DNA from: NORP233 sp050186825
GTDB taxonomy: Bacteria; Planctomycetota; J058
Assembly (NCBI GenBank): GCA_050186825.1
Contig: JBFWYD010000043.1
Coordinates: 27,246-91,245 of the forward strand
Reading direction: 5' to 3'
DNA: 64,000 bases
In this document: positions 1 to 10,000 of the stretch, in pieces
Layout: every line of letters begins with the position of its first letter
How positions within the stretch are numbered: the stretch's first letter is position 1
The notes under the pieces: model-generated
Databases searched by the model: none
What the model was told of the DNA's origin: nothing
Seen by the model: the letters and a program-made list of their open reading frames with translations, nothing else
Translations under genes and position numbers: made by a program

Positions 1-3000
1 GAGCCGCTTGGTCCGCGTCTTCGGCTCCGGACACTCGAGGGTGACCGAGAGCACGGCGAAGTCGTTCAGCTTGCGCCCCGAGGGGACGACGCGCCCGATC
101 CACACCACCAGGTCGGTCGCGTCGGCGCGTCGGACCTCGAGCGAGTGGCCGGGGCCGCCGCCGGTCGAGCAGGGCCGCACGCCGGAGGCGCGCAGGTCGG
201 GCTCCTGCTCGATCCCGGCCTTGAGCATCTGCGCCGCGCGCGTCCCGTCGCAGGGGGTGAGCTCGAGGCACATGGTCCGCAGCCAGATCCGCGCGTCGTC
301 CTCGGGATGCCAGAGGAGCCCCGCGTAGCGGCGCACTCCCCTGACCTTGGAGCCGAGGTCGCGCACGTAGCGCGGGCGGCCGCCCTGGATCCCGTCGAAG
401 TCGCAGCCGAGCCAGTGGTCGGTCGGCTCCGCCGGGAAGCGCTCGGCCCAGGCGCGGTCTTGCTTGCTGCTCCCAGCGCCCTTCGCCCCGAGGTCGACGA
501 AGCGCCAGTCCTTGCCGGGGCGATGGACGCGCGCGACGAGCTTGCCCACGACCTGGTTTCCCCCGTGCAGCTCGAGCTCCACCAGCTCCTGCGCCTCACC
601 CAGGAGCGGGGGCTGCGCCAGCCGGACCAGCGCCTCCTTCGCCTCGGCGTCGCCGGGCTCCAGCGCGAGCACCTCCTCGTAGGCGGTCTTCGCCTCGGGG
701 CCGCAGTGGCCTCGCTCCAGGCAGCGCGCGAGCAGCAGGCGCGCGGCGGGGTCCCGCGGGCGCTCCGCGACGAGCTGGCGCGCCTCGCCCAGCCCGCTGC
801 CCGCGCCGTGCTCGAGCGCGAGCCGGATCAGCGCGCGCCACGCCTCCTGGCGCAGGTCCTGGGTGAGGGGCTCGCGGGGCTGGCCCACCCGCGCGACCGC
901 GCGCTGGAGCTCTCGCGCCGCGAGCTTGGGCTGGGCCGTCCCGACCGCCGCCAGCGCCTCGATCAGCCCGAGCACGGGGTCGCCGGGGTAGGAGCTCAGG
1001 CCGCGCTGGAGCGCCGCGCGCAGCGGCTCGGGTCCTTGCGGCAGCGCGACCCGCGCGGCGAGCCGCAGGGCGTCGAGGTCGCGGGGCTGGTCCGCGAGGA
1101 GCGCCTCCACGTCGCGCTGCGCCGGAGCGAGCTGACCGGCGCGCGCGAGCAGCGTCGCGCGGGACTTGAGCGCGGGAGCGTGGCGGGGCGCGCGCTCCAG
1201 GAGCGCGTTCAGGTCGACGAGCGCGGCGGCGTCGTCGCCCTGAGCCTGCGAGATCGCGGCGCGGAGCAGTCGGGCCTCGACCTGCTCGGGATACCGGGCG
1301 AGGAGCAGGTCGCAGACTGCGCGCGCGGCCGCGGGGTCCTGGGCCTTCAGCTCGAGCTGCGCGAGGAGCAGCCCGGCGCGAGGCTCGCCCAGGGCGGTCG
1401 CCTCGCGGAGCGCGACCCGCGCGCCCGGGAGGTCCCCCTGCTCGAGCAGCGCCGCGCCGCGCTGGAGCAGCGCCTGCGCCCGCTCGTCGGGTCGCGGCGA
1501 AGGTTCGCCCGTGGGCGTGGCCTCGGGCCCCGCGCTCGCGGCGGTGGTGGGGGTCGACGAGGCGGTCGCCGCGGGCGGGGGGTCCGCCTCGGGTGAGGCG
1601 GTCGCGGCGGGCGAGGGGCTCGCCTCGGGCGAGGTGCTCGCCTTGGCCGAGGCGGTCGCGGCGGGCGAGGTGCTCGCCTCGGGCGAGGAGCGCGCCTCGG
1701 GCGAGGGGCGCGCCTCGGGCGAGCGGCTAGCCCCGGGCGAGGGGCGCGCCTCGGGCGAGGGGCTCGCCTCGGGCGAGGGGTTCGCCTCGGGCGAGGTGTT
1801 CGCCTCGGGCGCGTCGGGTCCGGGCGTCGTCTCCGTGGCCGGCGAGCCCTCGGCCGTCTCCCCCGCGCGGCGAGGACGCAGCGCCAGGAAGCCGAGCACG
1901 AGGAGGAGCACGACGGCGAGCGACGCACCCACGATCAGCGTCGGGGCGGGACGCTCGTGCGACTCCTCCTCGGGCGCGGCCCGACGGCGCTGGCTGGCCG
2001 CCCGTCGGGCGGGAGGGGCCTGCGGCCGCGGCGCTGGCTGGGCGCGCGACGGGGCGGGTCGTGTCGGGGCGGGCGGCGACGCGCCCGCGGGGGGCGGCGC
2101 GCCCGCCGTCGAGGAGCCCGCGTCGGGCGCCGCAGCCGCGGCCTCCCAGGCCGCGAGCGCGGCCTCGAGCTCGGCGCAGCTCGGGAAGCGGTCCGCGGGC
2201 TCCTTCTCGAGGCAGCGCAGGCAGAGGGCCTCGAGGGCGGGGTCGACCGCGGGGTTCAGCGCGCGCGGCGGCCGCGGCGGCTCGCTGAACAGCTTGGTGA
2301 GCAGGCTGACCAGCGAGTCGCCCTCGAAGGGGGGCCGCCCGCAGAGGAGCGCGTAGAGCGTGGCCCCGAGCGAGTAGACGTCGGCCCGCGCGTCCACGCG
2401 CGCCTTGTCCCCGTCCGCCTGCTCGGGCGGCATGAAGGCCGGGGTGCCCATGAGCTGTCCGGTCTGCGTGAGCGAGGCGGCCGCGCGCTCGGCCTGCGGG
2501 GCGCGCGGCGCCGCGGGCAGGTCGGGCGTCTGGTCGAGCTTGGCCAGGCCGAAGTCGGTCACGAGCGGGGTGCCGCGTCGGTCCACCAGCACGTTGTGGG
2601 GCTTGAGGTCGCGGTGCAGCACGCCCTGCTCGTGGGCGTAGGCCATGGCGCCCGCGACCTGGCGCACGAGGCCCGCCGCCTCGCGCGGCGGGAGCCGGCC
2701 CGCGCGGGCGAGGCGGTCCTGGAGCGACTCGCCCTCGATGAAGTCCATGGTCATGAACCAGGAGCCGCCGGCCGCGAAGACGTCGTAGACGCGCACGATG
2801 CCCGGGTGCTGGAGGCGCGCGACGGCGCGGGCCTCGCGCTGGAAACGCTCCACGTCGGCAGCGGTCGCCTGACCCACGAGCATCTGCTTGAGCGCCACCG
2901 GGCGGTCGAGGCGCTGGTCGTGCGCGAGGTAGACCACGCCCATGCCGCCCCGGGCCAGCTCCCGCTCGACCCGATAGCGCCCCTCGAGGACCCCGCCCAC

Positions 3001-3279
3001 CAGCGAGGTCGCGGCGGCCGGAGCGCGCCCGCTGGCCGCTCCGGCGCGGCTGCGCGCCTCGCGCAGCGCCTCGCTCAGGGCGGTCAGGTGCTCGCGCGGG
3101 ACGCGCCGGCTGAGCTCGGTGAGCACGTCGAAGGCGCGCCCCTCGGCGCGCGCCTGGGCGACCTCGGCCACGAGCGCCTCGAGGGCCGGGCCGGGGAGGA
3201 AGGCCCGCGCCTGCGCCGCGCGGAGCACGGCGCCCTCGACCGGGTCCAGGGCGCGCCAGGGGTCGCTCACTGAGGGCAT
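1..3279 (-). CDS. Serine/threonine protein kinase with C-terminal TPR region (3' end outside window)
   Basis: Hanks-type kinase anchored in the inner membrane. The ATG at 3279 opens a protein of at least 1093 residues that runs off the window. An alpha-helical N-terminal segment (1-100) precedes the kinase domain: glycine loop near residue 112, HRDLKPHN at 222-229, DFG at 242-244 and an APE-like MPPEQ motif, so all catalytic residues are present. A Pro/Ala-rich stretch leads to one membrane helix (about 446-468), then a low-complexity SPEA-type linker, then TPR-like helical repeats and an unassigned C-terminal domain presumably outside the cytoplasm. The organisation matches PknB-like planctomycete and myxobacterial kinases. 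Substrate unknown. It is divergent from the PATAN gene at 3541. Confidence 0.88.
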   Translation of the reverse strand, partial: MPSVSDPWRALDPVEGAVLRAAQARAFLPGPALEALVAEVAQARAEGRAFDVLTELSRRVPREHLTALSEALREARSRAGAASGRAPAAATSLVGGVLEGRYRVERELARGGMGVVYLAHDQRLDRPVALKQMLVGQATAADVERFQREARAVARLQHPGIVRVYDVFAAGGSWFMTMDFIEGESLQDRLARAGRLPPREAAGLVRQVAGAMAYAHEQGVLHRDLKPHNVLVDRRGTPLVTDFGLAKLDQTPDLPAAPRAPQAERAAASLTQTGQLMGTPAFMPPEQADGDKARVDARADVYSLGATLYALLCGRPPFEGDSLVSLLTKLFSEPPRPPRALNPAVDPALEALCLRCLEKEPADRFPSCAELEAALAAWEAAAAAPDAGSSTAGAPPPAGASPPAPTRPAPSRAQPAPRPQAPPARRAASQRRRAAPEEESHERPAPTLIVGASLAVVLLLVLGFLALRPRRAGETAEGSPATETTPGPDAPEANTSPEANPSPEASPSPEARPSPGASRSPEARPSPEARSSPEASTSPAATASAKASTSPEASPSPAATASPEADPPPAATASSTPTTAASAGPEATPTGEPSPRPDERAQALLQRGAALLEQGDLPGARVALREATALGEPRAGLLLAQLELKAQDPAAARAVCDLLLARYPEQVEARLLRAAISQAQGDDAAALVDLNALLERAPRHAPALKSRATLLARAGQLAPAQRDVEALLADQPRDLDALRLAARVALPQGPEPLRAALQRGLSSYPGDPVLGLIEALAAVGTAQPKLAARELQRAVARVGQPREPLTQDLRQEAWRALIRLALEHGAGSGLGEARQLVAERPRDPAARLLLARCLERGHCGPEAKTAYEEVLALEPGDAEAKEALVRLAQPPLLGEAQELVELELHGGNQVVGKLVARVHRPGKDWRFVDLGAKGAGSSKQDRAWAERFPAEPTDHWLGCDFDGIQGGRPRYVRDLGSKVRGVRRYAGLLWHPEDDARIWLRTMCLELTPCDGTRAAQMLKAGIEQEPDLRASGVRPCSTGGGPGHSLEVRRADATDLVVWIGRVVPSGRKLNDFAVLSVTLECPEPKTRTKRL
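1580..1815 (-). repeat. Degenerate 18-bp tandem repeat encoding the SPEA-type linker of the kinase
   Basis: About a dozen imperfect copies of an 18-bp unit (plus strand cgcctcgggcgaggggct and variants) encode alternating SPEA and AxP residues between the membrane helix and the TPR region of the kinase. The period is a multiple of three, so the frame is preserved. It probably acts as an extended spacer, and unit number is likely to vary between strains. Confidence 0.7.
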
Positions 3280-3504
3280 GCAATCACCGCCGGGCCGGGT
3301 CCGCCAGTCCGTCCCGCGCCGGGCTGGGCCCCGCGCGCTCGCCAGGTGCGCCGCGCCGCCTCGGGGACTCCCCGGCCGCGTCGGGTCCCGGGCCAGGGTC
3401 GGGGGGGACCCTCCTGCGGCCTGGCGCGGGGGGCTGGGGGCCACGGCGCGCAGCGAGGACCCCTTCGCCCCGCTGGGGCGCTCTAACTCCCGCCGGGCAT
3501 GGGG

Positions 3505-3510
3505 TATCCT
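3505..3510 (+). promoter_or_regulatory. Candidate -10 box (TATCCT) for the PATAN operon
   Basis: A TA-containing hexamer in an otherwise almost pure GC gap, 30 nt before the GTG start at 3541. It belongs to the recurring TAnnnT set described in the findings. No convincing -35 box is visible. Confidence 0.35.
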
Positions 3511-3540
3511 CGGCCCTGAACGGTCTCCAGGAAGCGCCCC

Positions 3541-6234
3541 GTGTCGTTGCGCGGCAACCAAGGCACCATCGACCTCGTCGACCTGCTGAGCCATCTCCAC
3601 GCCAGCGGGAGCGCGGGGACGCTGCGCCTGCAGATCGGCGAGCGCTCGACCAAGCTCCACTTCTTTCGCGGCCAGATCTACCTGCCCACCGGCGGCTCGA
3701 GCGGCGCCTACAAGATCGGCGCGCTGCTGGTGCGCGCCGGCAAGCTGACCGGGCGCGACCTGCTGCGCGCCCTCGCGCTCCAGAAGCAGGAGGGGCACCA
3801 GGAGCGCCTGGGCGACCTCCTGGTGCGGATGGGGCGGGTGACCCGGGCCGACCTCGATCAGGTGATTCGCGCCCAGTTCGAGGACCAGATCTGCGACCTG
3901 CTGTTCGAGCGCGACGCGGAGTACGAGTTCCGCAAGGACGTGCTCCCGGCCGGCTTCGCCGACGCGCGGGGGAACATCCAGGCGCTGGGCTTCGACATCC
4001 GCTCGATCCTGATGGAGGCCTCGCGCCGCCAGGACGAGTGGCGCCGGATCCGCGCCGAGGTCCGCAGCGGGCGGGCCGTGCTCTGCCTGGCCACGGTGGC
4101 CTCGGGCCAGTGGCACGTGGGCGACGACGGGAAGGTCTCGCAGCAGGCCGCCGAGGGCGGCGCGCCGCGCAAGCTCGAGGAGCTCGAGGCCGCCGTGGTC
4201 GCGCGCTGGCGCGCGAGCCACGCCCTGTTCGAGCAGAACCCCTTCGACGGGGTCAAGACCATCGACGAGGTCGTCGCGGCCTCGGGCCTGCCGGCCTTCG
4301 AGGCCATGGGGCTCGTCGCCGAGCTGCGTCGCGAGGGCCTGGTCCGCGAGCTGACCGGGCAGGAGGTTGAGCACACCGTCCTGGCCGAGCTCAAGGCCGG
4401 GCGCCCGCGCAACGCCTACCAGCTCTTCGAGTGGGCCAACGAGACCGACCACCTGCGCGCCACCGCCTCGCGCCTCGACACGGTGCTCCTGCGCAGCGAG
4501 CACCTCGACGGCAACTCCTTCGCCGGGCGCACCTCGAGCGTGCGCGCGCTCCAGGTCCTCTCGCGCCTGCTCCGCCGGGGGATGCCCTTCCAGTTCACCT
4601 GCCGCGAGGCCGAGTCCAAGGTCGAGGTCTACTTCACGCCACAGGTGATGCGCCTGCACCTCAGCGGCCCGCGCCGCACCCACAGCACCACCCGCTACCT
4701 CAAGATCCGCCGCGCGATCAGCTCGGGCCGCCTGGACCAGGCCCGCGAGACCGCCCGCCTGGAGCGGCGCAACCTCGACCGCGTCCTGCTCGAGGACGGC
4801 TACGTGACCCGCGAGCAGTGGATCAAGGCCGTCAAGGACAAGGCCGTCTCGGGGCTGTTCAGCATCTTCGGCTGGAGCGACCCCTACCTGGAGACGGCGG
4901 GCGGGGTCGTGCCGCCGCCGCCCGTCGAGGAGGTCAACGGGCTGGTGTGCGAGATCCCGCTCTCGCCCGCGCTCAAGGAGAGCCTGCGCCGCGACCTGCT
5001 CCGCTGGAAGGTCCTGCTCAAGGAGATCCCAGCCCCGGACGTGGTGTGCATCGCCACCGACCAGAGCCCGGGGCACGCGCCGCGGCGCGCGCACGACCTG
5101 TTCAACGGGCGGCGGACCGTGGGCGACCTGATCCAGCTCGCGCGCGTGGCGCCGCTGGAGCTGGTGCGCTTCGTCTACGACTCGCTCAAGGCGGGCAAGG
5201 TCCGCGCGCTGACGGACCGCGAGCACTACGAGCGCATCGAGCGGCGCACCAAGAAGGAGGCGCTCGAGGAGGCGGTGGTCTACCTCAAGAGCGCGATCGC
5301 CTGGGGTTACGCGCCCAAGCTCTACGCCCAGCGGCTCAAGGAGGTGCGCAGGCTGCTCCAGAACCGGCCCGACAGCGAGAGCCGCCCCGTGCTCCAGGGC
5401 GAGGTCGCGACCTTCAGCCTGGCCGAGATCCTCCAGCTCCTGCACGCGGGCCAGCGCAGCGGCACGCTCAAGGTCAGCGACGGCGAGCGCGAGAAGGTGC
5501 TCTACCTCGACCGCGGCGACGTGCACGTCCTGCGCGTGGACCAGTCGGAGTCGGACCAGGAGGTGTGGGACCTGCTCCTGGGCGACGAGACGCGCAGCTC
5601 GCTCAACCTGACCGAGCTGCTCAAGACCCGCGGCCTGCTCGACGAGAGCCAGGTCGGCGGCGAGGAGCTGAACGCGATCAAGGAGGACATCTTCGACGCC
5701 TTCCTCTGGGACGGCGCGACCTACGAGTTCACCCAGAACCTGCTCCCCAGCGAGCTGCGCGAGGAGAGCGACCGCGCGACCACGGTCAAGCTCAACACCC
5801 CGATGCTCCTGATGCAGGCCATGTCGCGCCTGGCCGAGTGGGACGAGCTGCGCCAGGTGCTCAAGAGCTCGCGCGCGGTGTTCGCCTACGCCTCGCCCAA
5901 GCACCAGCTCGACGCCGTGCGCGAGGGGCTGGGCGCGGTGGCCTACCTCTACGACGGCAAGCACTCGCTGCTCGAGATCGTGCGCGTCTCCGGCGAGAAC
6001 CGCTTCAAGGTCTACCGCGACGCCGCGGGGCTGGTGCAGCGCGGCTGCCTCCAGTTCAAGGGGATCAAGAAGGTCCAGCCGCGCGAGCGGCGCCAGCAGC
6101 CGCTCGCCAGCGGGCGCCTGCCGCAGCTCCACCCCGCGCCGCAGCTCACCTCGAGCAGCTTCGAGGGCGACGGGATGATCAACTCCGACGTGGACATGCC
6201 GCCCTACCTGGGGGACAGCATGGAGGGCCTGTGA
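3541..6234 (+). CDS. Double PATAN (DUF4388) domain protein
   Basis: GTG start at 3541 preceded by a GGAA-type ribosome site; 897 residues, soluble, no signal peptide. An N-terminal PATAN/DUF4388 domain (about 1-145) contains the typical FxGxIYxA-like segment and a following GDLLVRMGRV helix pair. A second copy lies at about 618-760 (EVATFSLAEILQLLHAG start). Similar helical pieces lie between. DUF4388 proteins in delta-proteobacteria and planctomycetes are thought to act in two-component or gliding-related signalling, often beside response regulators; no receiver is fused here. The stop overlaps the start of the DUF692 gene by 4 nt, so the two are translationally coupled. Role inferred only from the domain. 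Confidence 0.82.
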   Translation: MSLRGNQGTIDLVDLLSHLHASGSAGTLRLQIGERSTKLHFFRGQIYLPTGGSSGAYKIGALLVRAGKLTGRDLLRALALQKQEGHQERLGDLLVRMGRVTRADLDQVIRAQFEDQICDLLFERDAEYEFRKDVLPAGFADARGNIQALGFDIRSILMEASRRQDEWRRIRAEVRSGRAVLCLATVASGQWHVGDDGKVSQQAAEGGAPRKLEELEAAVVARWRASHALFEQNPFDGVKTIDEVVAASGLPAFEAMGLVAELRREGLVRELTGQEVEHTVLAELKAGRPRNAYQLFEWANETDHLRATASRLDTVLLRSEHLDGNSFAGRTSSVRALQVLSRLLRRGMPFQFTCREAESKVEVYFTPQVMRLHLSGPRRTHSTTRYLKIRRAISSGRLDQARETARLERRNLDRVLLEDGYVTREQWIKAVKDKAVSGLFSIFGWSDPYLETAGGVVPPPPVEEVNGLVCEIPLSPALKESLRRDLLRWKVLLKEIPAPDVVCIATDQSPGHAPRRAHDLFNGRRTVGDLIQLARVAPLELVRFVYDSLKAGKVRALTDREHYERIERRTKKEALEEAVVYLKSAIAWGYAPKLYAQRLKEVRRLLQNRPDSESRPVLQGEVATFSLAEILQLLHAGQRSGTLKVSDGEREKVLYLDRGDVHVLRVDQSESDQEVWDLLLGDETRSSLNLTELLKTRGLLDESQVGGEELNAIKEDIFDAFLWDGATYEFTQNLLPSELREESDRATTVKLNTPMLLMQAMSRLAEWDELRQVLKSSRAVFAYASPKHQLDAVREGLGAVAYLYDGKHSLLEIVRVSGENRFKVYRDAAGLVQRGCLQFKGIKKVQPRERRQQPLASGRLPQLHPAPQLTSSSFEGDGMINSDVDMPPYLGDSMEGL

Positions 6235-7082
6235 ACGGCTTCGCGCCGCCCTTCGACCGCTTCGTGGGCGTCGGCCTCGGGATCGACGTGCACAACGCGC
6301 AGCCCGACTGGCGGGCGGCGCTCGCCAGCCTCCCCCTGGACTTCCTCGAGGTCTACACGCGCGGCGACGTGGCCGGCGCGCGCGAGGTGCGCGCCGCGGC
6401 GGGGGACCTGCCGCTGCTCTACCACGACGACGCGCTCGACCCGATCCTGCCCGAGGGCCTCGGCGCGCGAGAGCTCGAGCTCGCGGTCGAGAACATGCGC
6501 GCCACGGGCGCGCCCTGGTGCGTGTCGGAGCTGGCCACGCGCCGGCTCGGCCAGCGCTACCTCGACTTCTTCCTCCCGATCGTGCTGACCGCCGAGGCGG
6601 CCGACGTGGCCGCGGCCAACCTGCGCCGGCTCGACGAGGCGCTCCCCGGGCGGGTGGCGGCCGAGAACCCGCCCTACCAGCTCCCGGTTGGCCCGCTGCA
6701 CGTGCTGGAGCTCATGGCCCGGGTCCACGAGCGGGCGGACGTGCCCCTGGTGCTCGACCTGGGACACCTCTACTCCTTCCAGCTCTGCAAGGGCGCGGGC
6801 CCGCTCGAGGCCCTCGACGCGCTCCCGCTCGAGGCCGTGATCGAGCTGCATCTGGCCGGGGCCACGGTCGACACGCGGCGCGGGACGCCGGTCTACCAGG
6901 ACGCGCACGGCGCGGCCGAGCTCCTGCCGGTGCTCCTGGAGATGCTAGCCGAGGTGGCGCCGCGCTGCCCGAACCTGCGGGCGATCACGATCGAGGTCGA
7001 GGACGGGCCGCTCGAGCGGGTCGAGCGCCAGCTCGCGGCCACGCGGGCCGCCGTGGCGGGCCTGCTCGCGGGGCGCGCGTAG
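6231..7082 (+). CDS. DUF692 (MNIO-type) multinuclear iron oxidative enzyme homologue
   Basis: GTG start at 6231 inside the GTGA overlap with the upstream stop; 283 residues, close to the usual DUF692 length. A TIM-barrel pattern is visible: FLEVYTR near 38, LLYHDD with the likely ligand His at 65, AAENPPY near 144, LVLDLGHLY near 177, ELHLAG followed by a DAHG motif, and ITIEVED near the end. These match the metal-ligand positions of the family that includes MbnB and other peptide-modifying iron enzymes. No partner (DUF2063 type) or short Cys-rich precursor ORF is visible nearby. The product may act on an unlinked peptide or on another substrate. The family call is firm; the substrate is unknown. 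Confidence 0.82.
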   Translation: MNGFAPPFDRFVGVGLGIDVHNAQPDWRAALASLPLDFLEVYTRGDVAGAREVRAAAGDLPLLYHDDALDPILPEGLGARELELAVENMRATGAPWCVSELATRRLGQRYLDFFLPIVLTAEAADVAAANLRRLDEALPGRVAAENPPYQLPVGPLHVLELMARVHERADVPLVLDLGHLYSFQLCKGAGPLEALDALPLEAVIELHLAGATVDTRRGTPVYQDAHGAAELLPVLLEMLAEVAPRCPNLRAITIEVEDGPLERVERQLAATRAAVAGLLAGRA

Positions 7083-7096
7083 CGAGGGGAGGGCCG

Positions 7097-10000
7097 GTGG
7101 ACGGGAACCAGATCCGCTTTCGCTGCCCCCAGTGCAGCTCGCCCTTCGAGGTCCACGTCTCGAACGCGGGCCGGCGCGGGCTGTGCCCTCAGTGCCGGAG
7201 CCCCTTCCAGGTGCCCAACCTCGGCGAGGTCGTGCGCGCCGAGTCGGCGGCGCATCACCGCGCCGTCGACGCGCCCAGCGCCCCGCCGCCCGCGCCCCCT
7301 CCTCCTGCACCCAGCGCGCCGCCCCCTGCGCCCGTCGCGCTGAGCGCGCCGCCCCCGCCTCCGCCGGCCAGCGCGCCGTCGCCTCCGCCGGCCCTGCCGG
7401 CCAGCGCGCCGCCCGCGCCGGCGATCCGCCTCGAGCTCTCGGACGAGTTCACGCCCGGGCAGGAGCTGCTCCAGCCCGTGGGCGTGGACCTGCCCGAGGA
7501 CTGGGGCCAGCGCATGATCGAGCTGGCGCAGTCGCGCGAGCTGGAGCTCCCCAAGGCGGCCCTCGAGCTCCAGGCCGAGTCGGCCGAGGACACCGAGCGC
7601 TCAGGGGAGGACGCGGCGCCGGAGCCCCCGCGACGCGAGGCCGAGGGCCAGACCCAGGTCCGGCGCGAGCCCGAGCCGCGACGCGAGCCCGAGCCGCGAC
7701 GCGAGCCCGAGCCGCGACGCGAGCCCGAACCGCGGCGCGAGCCCGAACCGCGGCGCGAGCGGCGCAGCGACCCGCTCTCCGGCGACTCGGCCGTGATGCC
7801 GGTCCGCTCCTCGAACCACATGCTCGCGGTCGGGATCCTGGCCGGCCTGGTCGGCGGAGGGCTCGCACTCGGGCTGGTGCTCAAGGCGCTCGAGCCGCCG
7901 GCCCCGCGCGAGGTCGCGAGCGCGCCCCGCGCCGAGGGGGGCCCGGCGCCTGCCGCCGCGCCCGAGGCGGACCCCCGGCAGCGCGAGCAGGAGGAGGCCG
8001 CCCGCCAGCAGCGCGGCCGCGAGATCACCTCGCGCCTGGTCGAGCGGCTGGAGCGGGACGTCGCCTACCTGGGCGAGGACCCCCCGCTGTGGCGTAAGGC
8101 CGAGCGGGCCCGCCTCCAGCACCGACTGGAGCGCCTGCGCGGGGGCCCCTACGGGCAGCTCTACGCGCGCCGGCTCGACGCCGCCCAGGTCGCGCTGGGC
8201 GTCGTCGAGCGCGAGGACCAGGACGCCCAGCGCCGGCAGCAGACGGGCGAGCAGAGCCCGCCCGGGCCCGCCGCCGACGCGTGGCGCGAGCTCGGGGGAC
8301 GCTACGCGCTGGCGCTCCGCGACGCGCTCCGCTTCGAGCACGGCGGGCTCCAGCGCCTGATCGAGCCCGAGGTCCAAAGAGACCTCCGCCAGAAGCTCGG
8401 CGCCGAGCTGGAGGCCACGCTGGCGCGCGACCCCGGCGGGGTGGTCGAGCTGGCCGCGGACCCGAGCTGGTGCGGCCTGCTCTACGCGAAGCCCTACGAG
8501 CGGATGATCGCGCTGGCCGAGCAGCTCCCCGCGGCCGCGCGCGCCGGCGACCGGCGCGCGCGGCTGCTCGAGGCGCTGCGCGCCCAGCGCGCGCTGGCCG
8601 ACAGCTTCCTCGCCGCGCACCGCGCGGCGCTGGCCGCCCTGGCCGCGCGCGACCACGCCCGCGCCCTGACCGCGCTCGGCGCGGCCCAGGACCCCTGGCG
8701 GGCCGCCCTGCGCCGCGTGCTCGAGCGCCCCGACGTCAAGGCCTGGTTCGAGCCCCCCGCGGGCTCCGTGTCCCGGCCCGACCTGCCGGCGGCGACCTCC
8801 CTCGAAGGCGACTGGCGCCGGCTGTTCGTGGCGCTCGCGGCCAAGTGGAAGAAGGCGGACCGGGCCGACAAGCCCGCGGTCGCGAAGGACCTCCAGGCCC
8901 TGCTGGGGCGGATCGTGGCCCTGGCGCGCGGCAGCCACGCCCTCTGCACCGAGGCCGTCGAGCTCACCGACGACCACCCGCGCCTGTTCAAGGACGAGGC
9001 CGCGGCCCTCGGCCCCGGGCGGCTGGAGCTGCACCAGCTCTACTTCGAGGCCGCCCTGCGCCTGGCCTCGGGCCCTGCGACCTTCTTCGGGCTCGACCAG
9101 TGGTGCAAGGACCACGAGCACGAGGACTGGCGGGCGAAGCTCGAGGACTGGCTGGCGAAGCTCCGCCCCGCGGGCGCCCTGGTCGGCCCGCGCGAGAAGG
9201 CCCGCGGCCAGCGCGCCGAGGCGCTGGAGGCCGTGGCGCGCTTCGAGCGCAAGCGGCTGGGCCAGGTCGCGGGCGGGCTGGAGGAGCTCGTGGCCTGGAT
9301 GCGCGAGGCGCGCTACGGGCCCGAGGAGGCCAGGCGCGCGCTCTCGGCGCTGATCAGCCGGGCCGTGCAGCGCGCGGGCGACCCGCTGGCCGCGGCGCGG
9401 CTCCAGGCGGAGCTGGCCCTGGTCGAGGACGACGCGGCCGGGCGCAAGGACCAGAAGGAGGCGCGCGCCTTCGAGCGCAAGCTGGCCGCGCTCACCGACG
9501 AGGTGGTCAAGTCGACCCTGCGCGCCACGGAGCGGGCGCTCAAGGCCGGTGAGCCGGGGCTGGCCTTCGACCTGTTCCAGTACGCGCTCGTGCTCGACCC
9601 CGAGAACGACCGCGCCCACAAGGGGCTCGGCCACGTCAAGGTCAAGGGCGAGTGGCTGCGCCGCTACGCGGCCGAGCGGCTCAAGGAGGGCGTGGCCTGG
9701 GACCCGAGCTTCGGCTGGGTCCCGCTCAAGCAGCGCGAGCGCTACGAGCGCGGCGAGGTCCTGGACCCGCTCACCCGGCGCTGGACGAGCGCGGCCGCCG
9801 CGGACGCCGCGCACGAGGACCCGAGGACGCCCTGGGTGCTCCGCACCGAGCACTTCGAGCTGCGCTCGACCGCGAGGCTCCAGCGCAGCGCCTGGCTGGC
9901 CGACCGGCTCGAGGCCTTCTACCTGGCCATGTTCCGCCAATACGACGTGTTCTTCGCGCTCAAGGGCGGGGCCCAGCTGATCTTCGGGGTCGGGCCCAGC

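Noticed and set aside
4431..7082. Very long open frames on one or both strands over most genes (for example 4431-7082, 6518-10588, 7601-10624, 17488-21603, 38798-42400)
   Set aside because: They are Arg/Ala/Pro/Gly-rich translations of high-GC sequence in the wrong frame, with few hydrophobic motifs. The real genes were identified by domains, codon third-position GC and start-stop junctions.
7659..7757. CRISPR-like regular repeats (RREPEP region, 12-bp AQSP repeats, hexamer arrays)
   Set aside because: The repeats are directly abutting without unique spacers, two of them in-frame inside genes, and no cas genes occur in the window.
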